Origin: Chthoniobacterales bacterium
Lineage (GTDB): Bacteria; Verrucomicrobiota; Verrucomicrobiia; Chthoniobacterales; UBA10450
DNA length: 64,000 nucleotides
Assembly (NCBI GenBank): GCA_035274845.1
Contig: DATENU010000019.1
Span: 62,001-126,000 of the forward strand
Direction of reading: 5' to 3'
Below the pieces are notes generated by a model, which worked only from the letters and a program-made list of their open reading frames with translations, did not search any database and was not told where the DNA came from. Positions 8,818 through 15,291 of the stretch are shown piece after piece. How positions within the stretch are numbered: position 1 is the stretch's first letter; each line of letters begins with the position of its first letter. Position numbers and translations under genes: made by a program.

Positions 8818-11370
8818 ATGCCGACCTACCACACGTATAATGTCATCCCCACATTGCCGACGGCGCTCGAGCCGTTGCGCGAGATGGTCTTCAATCTCTG
8901 GTGGACCTGGGAGCCCTCCGCGCGCCGCCTTTTCCGGCACCTCGACCCCGAACTTTGGGACCGAACCAACCACAATCCTGTTCGGATGCTTCAGCTTTCG
9001 CGGCAGGCCCGGCTGATCGAAGTATCGCAGGACAAGAATTTTTTGCGCGAATTGAAGGAGGTCCACGACGCCTATCGTGCCTATCTGTCGCGCAAGGATA
9101 CCTACGGCAAGACCGGCAACGGCCGCGTGATCGAGAGACCGGTTGCTTATTTCTCGGCCGAGTTTGGTTTCCATGAATCGATCCCGAATTACTCCGGCGG
9201 CCTCGGCATTCTTTCCGGCGACCATTGCAAATCCGCGAGCGACCTCGACCTGAATTTCGTGGCGATCGGTCTGCTCTATCGCCACGGCTATTTCAAACAG
9301 GTGATCGACAAGGAAGGCGTCCAGCACGCGGTCAGCTTGAACCAGAATTTTCATCACCTGCCGATCCGCGAAGTGCGGCAGGGCGACAACAACCTGCTGA
9401 TCTCGGTCCGGATCCTCGATCGCGAAGTGCGCGCCAAAGTCTGGCAACTCCACGTCGGTCGCGTGAATCTTTACCTGCTCGATACCGATATCGCCGAGAA
9501 CAACTCCGAGGATAGGCGCATCACCGCGGAGCTTTACGGCGGCGATCTGGAAATGCGGATTCGGCAGGAGATCGTGCTCGGGATCGGCGGAGTGAAAGCG
9601 CTCACCGCACTGGGGATCGACGCCGAAGTCTTCCACATGAACGAAGGCCATTCGGCCTTCCTCGCGCTGGAGCGGATCCGGCTGCGCGTGGAGCAAGGCC
9701 TCGACTTTTATTCCGCGCTCCAACTGGTCGCGTCGGCGAACGTTTTCACAACTCACACGCCAGTGCCCGCCGGAAACGACGCCTTCCCGCGCGAGATGAT
9801 GAAGCGTTATTTCGGCGATTTCGCGACGCAGCTCGGCCTGCCCTTCGATGAGCTTCTCCGCTTTGGCCAGGCCAGCGTGAATCCGCTCGATGCCTTCAGC
9901 ATGACGGTGCTGGCCCTGCGCGCGAGCCGTCATTCAAACGGAGTCAGCAAACTCCACGGCGAAGTCAGCCGCGGACTCTGGAAAGATGTCTGGGCCGGCA
10001 TTCCCGGGCATGAAGTTCCCATCACCAGCATCACCAACGGCGTCCACACCAAGACCTGGATGGCGCCCGAGTTCTCTGCTCTCTACCAAAAGTATCTGGG
10101 CGACTGGGAGGAACATCTCACCGACACCGATTTCTGGCGGCGCGTGACGGACATTCCCGGCGCGCAGCTTTGGGAGACGCACCAGAAATTGAAACTGCGC
10201 CTGATCGAGTTCGTCCGCGATCGAGTCCGCCTCGCGCGCGAGCGTTCCGGCGAATCCCCCGAATCGATCCGGAACGTCAATCGCATTCTCGATCCCGAGA
10301 TTCTCACCATCGGATTCGCGCGCCGCTTCGCGACCTACAAACGCGGCGCGCTTCTCTTCAGCGACCAGGAGCGGCTGAAACGTTTGCTCAATGACGAGAC
10401 GCGCCCGGTCCAATTCATCTTCGCGGGCAAATCCCATCCGCAGGATGAAGGCGGCAAGGCCCTCATTCAGCAGGTTTACAAATTCAGCCGGCAGCACGGG
10501 TTCGAAAACCGGATGGTTTTCGTGGAAGACTACGACACCTACATTGCGCGCCGGCTCGTCCAGGGCGTCGATCTGTGGCTGAACAATCCGCTCCGTCCGC
10601 TCGAAGCCAGCGGCACCAGCGGAATGAAACTGCCGCCCAACGGCGGATTGAATTTGAGCGTGCTCGACGGGTGGTGGTGCGAAAGCTTCAACGGCAACAA
10701 CGGCTGGGCCATCGGCGCCGAAATCAAGGGCGGCACCGTCGATTTCCAAAGCGAAGTCGATTCGAGCAGCCTTTATCAGTTGCTCGAGAACCAGATCATT
10801 CCGCTGTATTACGCGAAGCCGGACGGGAAACTGCCGCTCGCCTGGTTGCAGTTAATGCGCGAATCGATCCGGAGCGTGACGCCGGTGTTCAACACTCACC
10901 GCATGGTGAAAGAATATACCGAGCGCCTGTATACCCCGGCCGCGAAAGCTCATCAGGAGTTTTTGCGGGATAATTGTGTGGCCGCCACCGGGCTCAGCCA
11001 GTGGAAAGCGAAGATGCGCAAGGATTGGCCGCAGGTCAGTATTCTCGAGGTCCAGGTCGGGAACGCCGACCGCCAGAACATCCAGGTGGGCGAAGCGCTC
11101 CAGATCTCTGCGCGCGTTCATCTCGGCGCGGTTAGTCCGGATCATGTCCGAGTCGAGGCTTATCACGGCGAAGCGGAAAACGGCGGGATCAAGAACCCGA
11201 CGGTGACTGTTCTCGATGGCAGTTCGCGGGCGGAAGGAGAGGGCAATTACAATTATCGGGGTTCCGTTCCGGCGACGGACAGCGGGACCTACGGGTTCAG
11301 CGTGCGCGTCGTCCCGGTCCATCCGCACCTGATGCAACCGCACGAGCTGCGACTCATAACCTGGTCGTAG
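8818..11370 (+). CDS. glgP: Alpha-glucan phosphorylase (TIGR02094 type)
   Basis: 850 residues. It releases glucose-1-phosphate from glycogen or maltodextrin ends in the cytoplasm. An N-terminal DUF3417-like segment (NLWWTWEPSARRLFRHLDP) is typical of this long phosphorylase class. Further on come YFSAEFGFHESIPNYSGGLG, FHMNEGHSAFLALERIR, FTTHTPVPAGND, FARRFATYKRG, and the PLP-binding region ASGTSGMKLPPNGG with the Schiff-base lysine near residue 604. I start at ATG 8818 (MPTYHTYNVIP) because the 13 residues encoded upstream look non-coding. Confidence 0.95.
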   Translation: MPTYHTYNVIPTLPTALEPLREMVFNLWWTWEPSARRLFRHLDPELWDRTNHNPVRMLQLSRQARLIEVSQDKNFLRELKEVHDAYRAYLSRKDTYGKTGNGRVIERPVAYFSAEFGFHESIPNYSGGLGILSGDHCKSASDLDLNFVAIGLLYRHGYFKQVIDKEGVQHAVSLNQNFHHLPIREVRQGDNNLLISVRILDREVRAKVWQLHVGRVNLYLLDTDIAENNSEDRRITAELYGGDLEMRIRQEIVLGIGGVKALTALGIDAEVFHMNEGHSAFLALERIRLRVEQGLDFYSALQLVASANVFTTHTPVPAGNDAFPREMMKRYFGDFATQLGLPFDELLRFGQASVNPLDAFSMTVLALRASRHSNGVSKLHGEVSRGLWKDVWAGIPGHEVPITSITNGVHTKTWMAPEFSALYQKYLGDWEEHLTDTDFWRRVTDIPGAQLWETHQKLKLRLIEFVRDRVRLARERSGESPESIRNVNRILDPEILTIGFARRFATYKRGALLFSDQERLKRLLNDETRPVQFIFAGKSHPQDEGGKALIQQVYKFSRQHGFENRMVFVEDYDTYIARRLVQGVDLWLNNPLRPLEASGTSGMKLPPNGGLNLSVLDGWWCESFNGNNGWAIGAEIKGGTVDFQSEVDSSSLYQLLENQIIPLYYAKPDGKLPLAWLQLMRESIRSVTPVFNTHRMVKEYTERLYTPAAKAHQEFLRDNCVAATGLSQWKAKMRKDWPQVSILEVQVGNADRQNIQVGEALQISARVHLGAVSPDHVRVEAYHGEAENGGIKNPTVTVLDGSSRAEGEGNYNYRGSVPATDSGTYGFSVRVVPVHPHLMQPHELRLITWS

Positions 11371-11886
11371 GGACGGCGGCTGGTCAGCGCGCGACAGGAT
11401 TCGCGTCCTTCGCGCGCTACCCTTTTGCCTCTGGCGATCCACAAGGAGCGGCGCTTTCCAAACCGCCGTTTCTCTGTAGCCGCGTCCCTGCGGGACGCGC
11501 CCTGGTAGGGACGCCGCGCTGCGGCGTCCGGGGCCAACCGGCTTTTCCTGATTCCGCGAAGGTGGGATCGCGTGCTCCGTCGCGCGATGTTTGGAGCGGC
11601 CGCGCCAGGGGACAATAGAGTCGAAGCTGAAATTCCGCCCATCCCGCTCGATTTTCGGTCCGCCTCGGTGCCGCGCCAAGCGAAACTGTTTTTGATACCA
11701 TCGTCTTGTTCGCCAGCGGAAGCCTTCGGATGCGGCAGCTGCACGCCCTCAGATAGAGGAGATCGACCAATTCAACCTTGAGTCGCTCCCTGGTTTCATG
11801 ATTAATGAGTCGGAGCGTATGGTGTGGATCTGGGAGTGACATTGCACTCTCCTACCGGCCACCCCACAAATGACCAACCCCAATTT
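11371..11886. other. Gene-poor stretch between glgP and the cassette array
   Basis: I see no convincing gene on the + strand. On the - strand an open frame 11842-11417 begins with ATG preceded by a good Shine-Dalgarno (GTAGGAGAGTGCA). Its first 50 or so residues look possible, but it then runs through dispersed repeats at 11441-11530 and matches no family I know, so it may be a decayed gene. A cassette could once have stood here. Confidence 0.4.
11441..11530. repeat. Composite intergenic repeat (two families joined)
   Basis: 11441-11484 is nearly the same as 22853-22897 (ACAAGGAGCGGCG.TTT.CAAACCGCCGTTTCT...TGTAGCCGCG). 11504-11530 is a 27-base exact copy of 20969-20995 (starting GGTAGGGACGCCGCGCTGCG). 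Both parts contain short palindromes (GCGTCCCTGCGGGACGC). Such sequences behave like REP-type elements. Confidence 0.7.
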
Positions 11887-11952
11887 CCTTAACCCTTCGA
11901 AAATCCGCGTGCACCTGCACGTGCACGTGCTTTCGTCTAATTCTCGTTAGGT
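11887..11952 (+). repeat. attC-like site 0 (left end of the array)
   Basis: The R' box GTTAGGT at 11946-11952 sits in the conserved right-end context TCTAATTCTCGTTAG. A weak R'' (CCTTAAC, 11887-11893) and an imperfect stem, CGAAAATCCGCGTGCAC (11898-11914) against GTGCACGTGCTTTCG (11921-11935), complete a 66-base site. It is the most degenerate left half of the set, so it could also be a remnant. Confidence 0.6.
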
Positions 11953-11968
11953 CTATGCGTGCGCCGCG

Positions 11969-12325
11969 ATGAAAAGGTGGACCATTCTGTTCCTTGTCTT
12001 CGGCGCCCTGCTTGCCGTGGTGCTATTGCTGGGTTTTATGCGAGCCCGAGCTTATCGTCGGTTGTCCGTCCAAGCCGCACGCCTTCAGGATGCGGTGAGC
12101 CATGAGGCCGGACTCGGAGACGTCGGCGTTATCACTGACTCTACCGCTCCCTACGGAGTCGTCATATCTTGCAAGCGTCAGTTGCCCCCCGTCGACAAGG
12201 CGCGGTTAGAGCACCTTTTTCATGAATACCGCCCAGATATTCCGACACAGCAGGTGGACGAGATGCTTAGAATCTCTTACGAACTCCAGAACATGGACCT
12301 TTCTCCGGCACCATCTCCGCCTTAG
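11969..12325 (+). CDS. Cassette gene 1: small single-pass membrane protein
   Basis: 118 residues. One N-terminal hydrophobic segment (TILFLVFGALLAVVLLLGF, about 4-23) is followed by a basic stretch and a soluble tail ending in Pro/Ser. I recognise no family. A five-codon minicistron (ATG 11955 to TGA 11972) begins right after the R' box and overlaps the gene's ATG in an ATGA arrangement, a possible translational coupling device. No clear Shine-Dalgarno precedes the gene itself. The attC R'' box lies 17 bases after the stop. Confidence 0.65.
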   Translation: MKRWTILFLVFGALLAVVLLLGFMRARAYRRLSVQAARLQDAVSHEAGLGDVGVITDSTAPYGVVISCKRQLPPVDKARLEHLFHEYRPDIPTQQVDEMLRISYELQNMDLSPAPSPP

Positions 12326-12342
12326 AAAAGCTCGCGTGACGG

Positions 12343-12466
12343 ACCTAACCATGCGATGGAGCGAACGGCGGACCGGTGTCCGCTCCCCTTCTGAAATGAG
12401 TCCCACACTTCCACTCCGCGCGACGCGCTCTCTCGTCCGCCGTCGCTCATCTTGTCGTCGTTAGGT
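12343..12466 (+). repeat. attC site 1
   Basis: R'' ACCTAAC at 12343-12349, R' GTTAGGT at 12460-12466, 124 bases. The inner arm GATGGAGCGAACGGCGGA (12355-12372) pairs with TCCGCCGTCGCTCATC (12436-12451), leaving a G and an A unpaired, like the extrahelical bases that orient attC recombination. Confidence 0.9.
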
Positions 12467-12468
12467 CT

Positions 12469-12900
12469 ATGCAGCGCCACTCCGTTATCGTTTTGTTCTG
12501 CGCGGTGTTTTATCTTGGCGGAATGATGGCGCGTAACGTCGTGGCGGCCGATGACGACGTTCTCTTGTTCTTGATTTCTCATAGCGATCTCCATGCTGTG
12601 CTGACCTATTCGGTTCCTAAAGCTCGTCTCGACGCCACTGCGTGGCGCGACCGCAGCAAAGATGTCCCGTTGAGCGCTCGCGATGCGGTGCGCATCGCGA
12701 ACGCTACCCTGACGCCCGAGCAGCAGTGTGAGTGTCACCTGAACGCCGTAGCGTTAATGAAGCCCGAGTCGGAAGCACGAGACGAATGGTTTTTCTACAT
12801 GGTAAACTTTTGGACAGCCGACTACCACGATCAGAGAGAAGTCATTATCCTTCTCGACGGAACCGTGATTAGACCGATTTCGAAAGACACTAAGACCTAA
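12469..12900 (+). CDS. Cassette gene 2: exported hypothetical protein
   Basis: 143 residues with a signal-peptide-like N-terminus (VIVLFCAVFYLGGMMARNVVAA). The mature part has a central region RDAVRIANATLTPEQQCECHL and an aromatic-rich C-terminal half (EWFFYMVNFWTADYHD, then VIILLDGTVIRP) that suggests a small beta-rich domain of the PepSY/DUF-like size class, but I cannot assign it. The start codon lies two bases after the R' box, and the TAA stop is embedded in the next R'' box. Confidence 0.65.
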   Translation: MQRHSVIVLFCAVFYLGGMMARNVVAADDDVLLFLISHSDLHAVLTYSVPKARLDATAWRDRSKDVPLSARDAVRIANATLTPEQQCECHLNAVALMKPESEARDEWFFYMVNFWTADYHDQREVIILLDGTVIRPISKDTKT

Positions 12901-13017
12901 CCAGTCAGTGGAGCTAACCGCCACCCGCTGTGCGTTCACATCTTACATGACTAGAAATTCCTCGCTCCGAGTCGAGCTCGCCATCGGTGGCGGTAGCTCA
13001 CTTCTGTCTCGTTAGGT
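12895..13017 (+). repeat. attC site 2
   Basis: R'' ACCTAAC at 12895-12901 overlaps the preceding stop codon; R' GTTAGGT is at 13011-13017; 123 bases. The arm GTGGAGCTAACCGCCACC pairs with GGTGGCGGTAGCTCAC with the same two unpaired bases (G, A) as site 1, although the stem sequence differs. Confidence 0.9.
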
Positions 13018-13025
13018 CGCCGACT

Positions 13026-13454
13026 GTGGACATCTTGGGTGGCATTCTCGGTTGCGGTGTTTTGCTCGCGCTCACGGGGATCCTGTTTCCACTGTTGGGG
13101 CCACGAGTATCTGTCGCGGCGGCCCGGCGCGTTCGCTTTTGGACGCTCACTCCGGGCATCGTCATAATGATCGGTGTTGCCATCGCGTTCATCCTGGCTG
13201 CCGACGCGTGGGCAGCTCCATACCGGACGTCCGGCGGCTCGTCCATCTCTGAGCGATCGCCACCCGTGATCGAGCTGTTTTTGGGCCTGCCTTTGTTGCC
13301 GTTCTATTTCTTGTGTCGACTATTGTTTCCCGCCTGGACCGCGGCTGAGCACTATCCAGAGTTCTTGCTCCCGGTTTCGCTGCTCGACGCGTATGGCTGG
13401 ACGGCTATCATTTACGTCATAAGAAAACTTTGGAGGAAATTACCTCAGACCTAA
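13026..13454 (+). CDS. Cassette gene 3: multi-pass membrane protein
   Basis: 142 residues from a GTG start nine bases after the R' box. Hydrophobic segments at about 3-22, 38-58, 78-97 and 113-130 suggest four membrane passes; basic residues end the protein (RKLWRKLPQT). No family is recognised. The reading frame runs back into the attC site (GTG 12987), which I reject as the start. The TAA stop is inside the next R'' box. Confidence 0.6.
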   Translation: MDILGGILGCGVLLALTGILFPLLGPRVSVAAARRVRFWTLTPGIVIMIGVAIAFILAADAWAAPYRTSGGSSISERSPPVIELFLGLPLLPFYFLCRLLFPAWTAAEHYPEFLLPVSLLDAYGWTAIIYVIRKLWRKLPQT

Positions 13455-13510
13455 CCAGGTGATGGAGCGAATCCCGCGATGGCGGGATGCTCATCTTATT
13501 CTCGTTAGAT
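13449..13510 (+). repeat. attC site 3 (short)
   Basis: 62 bases, near the classic 59-base-element length. R'' ACCTAAC 13449-13455, R' GTTAGAT 13504-13510. The arm GATGGAGCGAATCCCGC pairs with GCGGGATGCTCATC. The terminal loop is minimal, so this is the cleanest hairpin in the array. Confidence 0.9.
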
Positions 13511-13538
13511 GTTTACGCGCGTCATCGGCTCTCGTTGC

Positions 13539-13946
13539 ATGAGAACCATCTTTTTCGCATTTCTGATGGCTGTCTCGAGTCTTTGCGCGGGGGATTCGCC
13601 TCCGGAGAAGGCGGCCATAGCGGCGGCCGCCGAGTGGTTGACGCTCGTGGACGCAGGTAAGAGTGGCGAGAGCTGGCAGGCATTGGCGGCAGCCCCTCGT
13701 GAGAGCATGGGACAATGGAAGTGGAAATTCGGTTTCAGTATGGCGCAACGCGAGTTTGGCGCGTTCCGCGACCGTAAACTGCGCTCGACGGAATTTACTA
13801 CGAAGAGCCCGGGAGGACGTTCCGGCGAGTTTGTTCTTTTGCAGTACGACACCACATCCACCAAGAAGGGCAAAGTCGTGGAGAAACTGACTGTGATGCG
13901 CGACACAGACGGACAGTGGAGGGTAGCCAGCTACACAGCCGAGTGA
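13539..13946 (+). CDS. Cassette gene 4: exported DUF4019-type protein
   Basis: 135 residues from ATG 13539, chosen because it starts a good signal peptide (MRTIFFAFLMAVSSLCAG). An upstream in-frame ATG at 13509 overlaps the R' box. The mature protein follows the DUF4019 pattern: AAAEWLTLVDAGKSGESWQA near the N-terminus, RKLRSTEFTTKSPGGRSGEF in the middle, and VMRDTDGQWRVASYTAE at the end. DUF4019 proteins are small periplasmic or extracytoplasmic proteins of unknown function. The TGA stop is immediately followed by the R'' box. Confidence 0.8.
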   Translation: MRTIFFAFLMAVSSLCAGDSPPEKAAIAAAAEWLTLVDAGKSGESWQALAAAPRESMGQWKWKFGFSMAQREFGAFRDRKLRSTEFTTKSPGGRSGEFVLLQYDTTSTKKGKVVEKLTVMRDTDGQWRVASYTAE

Positions 13947-14063
13947 ACCCAACATCTGACGAACCGCTGGCCGCACCGCGTTCCGGCTTCCCACGACTCC
14001 CACATTCAACCTGCAGTCACGCGCGCTCTCGCCAGCGGTCGCTGATCTTGTGTCTCATTAGGC
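13947..14063 (+). repeat. attC site 4
   Basis: R'' ACCCAAC 13947-13953, directly after the stop. The R' box is ATTAGGC at 14057-14063, one base off GTTRRRY. The arm ATCTGACGAACCGCTGGC pairs with GCCAGCGGTCGCTGAT, again with unpaired bases. 117 bases. The changed R' base at the crossover may weaken this site. Confidence 0.82.
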
Positions 14064-14081
14064 CGCTGCCGCGCGCACTCC

Positions 14082-14639
14082 GTGAACGAAGGCAAAAGCA
14101 TCCGTCTCGAAGTCAGCGATGGTTTCTGCCTCAGTCCCATCGTGCGAGCCGACAAGGCCGCTTACTTGGAGCATTTCGCCGACCCTGAGATTGTCCACAA
14201 CCTGTTGGCCATACCGTTCCCCTACACGGAGGCGGACGCCGACTGGTGGCTCGACCGCTGCGAGCAATCCGTCGACTCTTCAACCACGAATTTCGCTCTC
14301 CGTGAGCCATCAGGCTACCTAATCGGTGCCATCGGCATGGTCGGAGAGCTGTCGGCAGATGCTCATAGTGCAGAGTTCGGTTACTGGTTGGCGCAGTCTT
14401 ATCGCGGGCTCGGCCTGATGCCCCGCGTCATCCGCACATTCAGCGACTACGCATTTCAACAGCTCCGAATTCATCGGCTTTTTGCTACGCCTTTCTCCCC
14501 GAACGTTCCTTCGCACCGCACCCTGGAGAAGGCAGGCTTTCAGCGCGAAGGTCTGCTCAGACATCACCATTTCAAGCAAGGCGTTTACCTCGACGCCATT
14601 ATTTATGCACGCATTTCTGAATCAAAGGCAACCGCCTAA
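14082..14639 (+). CDS. Cassette gene 5: GNAT-family N-acetyltransferase (RimJ/RimL-like)
   Basis: 185 residues from a GTG start. The acetyl-CoA-binding fold shows as SGYLIGAIGMVGEL, AEFGYWLAQSYRGLGLMPRV (motif A, Q/RxxGxG/A-like), then RLFATPFSPNVPSHRTLEKAGFQREG, the usual closing block of RimJ/RimL-type enzymes. The substrate is unknown. Acetyltransferases of this superfamily are common in integron cassettes, some giving drug resistance, but nothing here predicts a particular substrate. The TAA stop is inside the R'' box. Confidence 0.88.
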   Translation: MNEGKSIRLEVSDGFCLSPIVRADKAAYLEHFADPEIVHNLLAIPFPYTEADADWWLDRCEQSVDSSTTNFALREPSGYLIGAIGMVGELSADAHSAEFGYWLAQSYRGLGLMPRVIRTFSDYAFQQLRIHRLFATPFSPNVPSHRTLEKAGFQREGLLRHHHFKQGVYLDAIIYARISESKATA

Positions 14640-14757
14640 CCATGCGATCCAGCGAACGCCTACGCGTCGTTCGCTTCAGACTTCCCGTGACCAAACCATT
14701 TCACCTCCGACCAATGCTCATTCCCGGTAGGCGTCGCTGATCTTATTCTCGTTAGAC
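14634..14757 (+). repeat. attC site 5
   Basis: R'' GCCTAAC 14634-14640, R' GTTAGAC 14751-14757, 124 bases. The arm GATCCAGCGAACGCCTAC pairs with GTAGGCGTCGCTGATC, leaving C and A unpaired. The right-end context CTGATCTTATTCTCGTTAG matches sites 0, 3 and 4 closely. Confidence 0.9.
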
Positions 14758-14772
14758 GTAAAGGCCGCATCG

Positions 14773-15126
14773 ATGCCGAACGGAAAAGGCGCTCTTGAAT
14801 GTTGTTACTGTCGGCACTTCGCCGGCCCGCCCGGCTACGGTTGGGGCGCGTATCAGGCTGCCCGATGTAAGTTTCATGACGTCATGCTGCCGGCCTCTGA
14901 TGATGGTCTCCAGCGCGTTTGCTGTCACTTCGAGCCGAACGACACGTATTGGCAGGACAACCCTGGGGGCTTTTTTCCACCTGCGCGCCGCTTCGCGTGG
15001 TTTACTCAGGATCTAGAGCCAGACGTATTGTACTTCTTCTTTTACAACTCGCCGGATAAGATCACGCGTGAGATCGTCCTCAGAAAACCGAATTATCAGT
15101 CGGGCACATGGACACCAAACGCCTAG
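14773..15126 (+). CDS. Cassette gene 6: Cys-containing hypothetical protein
   Basis: 117 residues. The N-terminal half has ECCYCRHF, then CKFHDV and CCHFEP, a spaced Cys/His set that could bind a metal. The C-terminal half is aromatic (VLYFFFYNSPDK). No signal peptide and no known family recognised. The stop overlaps GCCTAGG, a damaged R'' box; no matching R' box follows, so this is the last recognisable cassette. Confidence 0.6.
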   Translation: MPNGKGALECCYCRHFAGPPGYGWGAYQAARCKFHDVMLPASDDGLQRVCCHFEPNDTYWQDNPGGFFPPARRFAWFTQDLEPDVLYFFFYNSPDKITREIVLRKPNYQSGTWTPNA

Positions 15127-15255
15127 GCTCAACTTTGAAGTCCGACATTTGCCAGGTCTGAAGAGAGCATTGATTGGGTCCAATAGGGGTCAGCGTGCAA
15201 TAGACGCTCGTCGGGGTTTGAAAGCCCGGCCTCGCCAACTTTGTTGGCTGCGTTA

Positions 15256-15291
15256 CGGCTCGACTGCGCTTTGCTCCGCTCGAGATGACAC
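15256..15291. repeat. Half copy of the GTCATCCCGAGCGGAGCGAAG element
   Basis: GGCTCGACTGCGCTTTGCTC and the following CGCTCGAGATGACAC match the right arm of the element at 17210-17249. It stands between the cassette array and the convergent GDSL hydrolase gene and could mark the array's end. Confidence 0.55.

Larger units (their letters stand above)
11887..15126 (+). mobile_element. Integron gene-cassette array without integrase (CALIN)
   Basis: Six short genes, all on the + strand, are separated by sites that fit integron attC recombination sites: R'' boxes RYYYAAC (ACCTAAC, ACCCAAC, GCCTAAC), R' boxes close to GTTRRRY (GTTAGGT, GTTAGAT, GTTAGAC, ATTAGGC), and inner L''/L' arms that pair imperfectly with the same unpaired bases in site after site. 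Each gene ends at or a few bases before an R'' box and the next begins shortly after an R' box, the compact arrangement of cassettes. No tyrosine recombinase of the IntI type lies in the window, hence the CALIN label. The right end stops at a degenerate GCCTAGG with no partner R' box. Confidence 0.88.

Noticed and set aside
8641-10749. Two long open frames on the - strand (430 and 271 codons) opposite glgP
   Set aside because: They are antisense shadows of a strongly conserved phosphorylase gene in GC-rich DNA and show no family motifs.
12987-13025. Upstream extension of cassette gene 3 from GTG 12987
   Set aside because: It would start inside the attC site; GTG 13026 after the R' box fits the cassette layout better.
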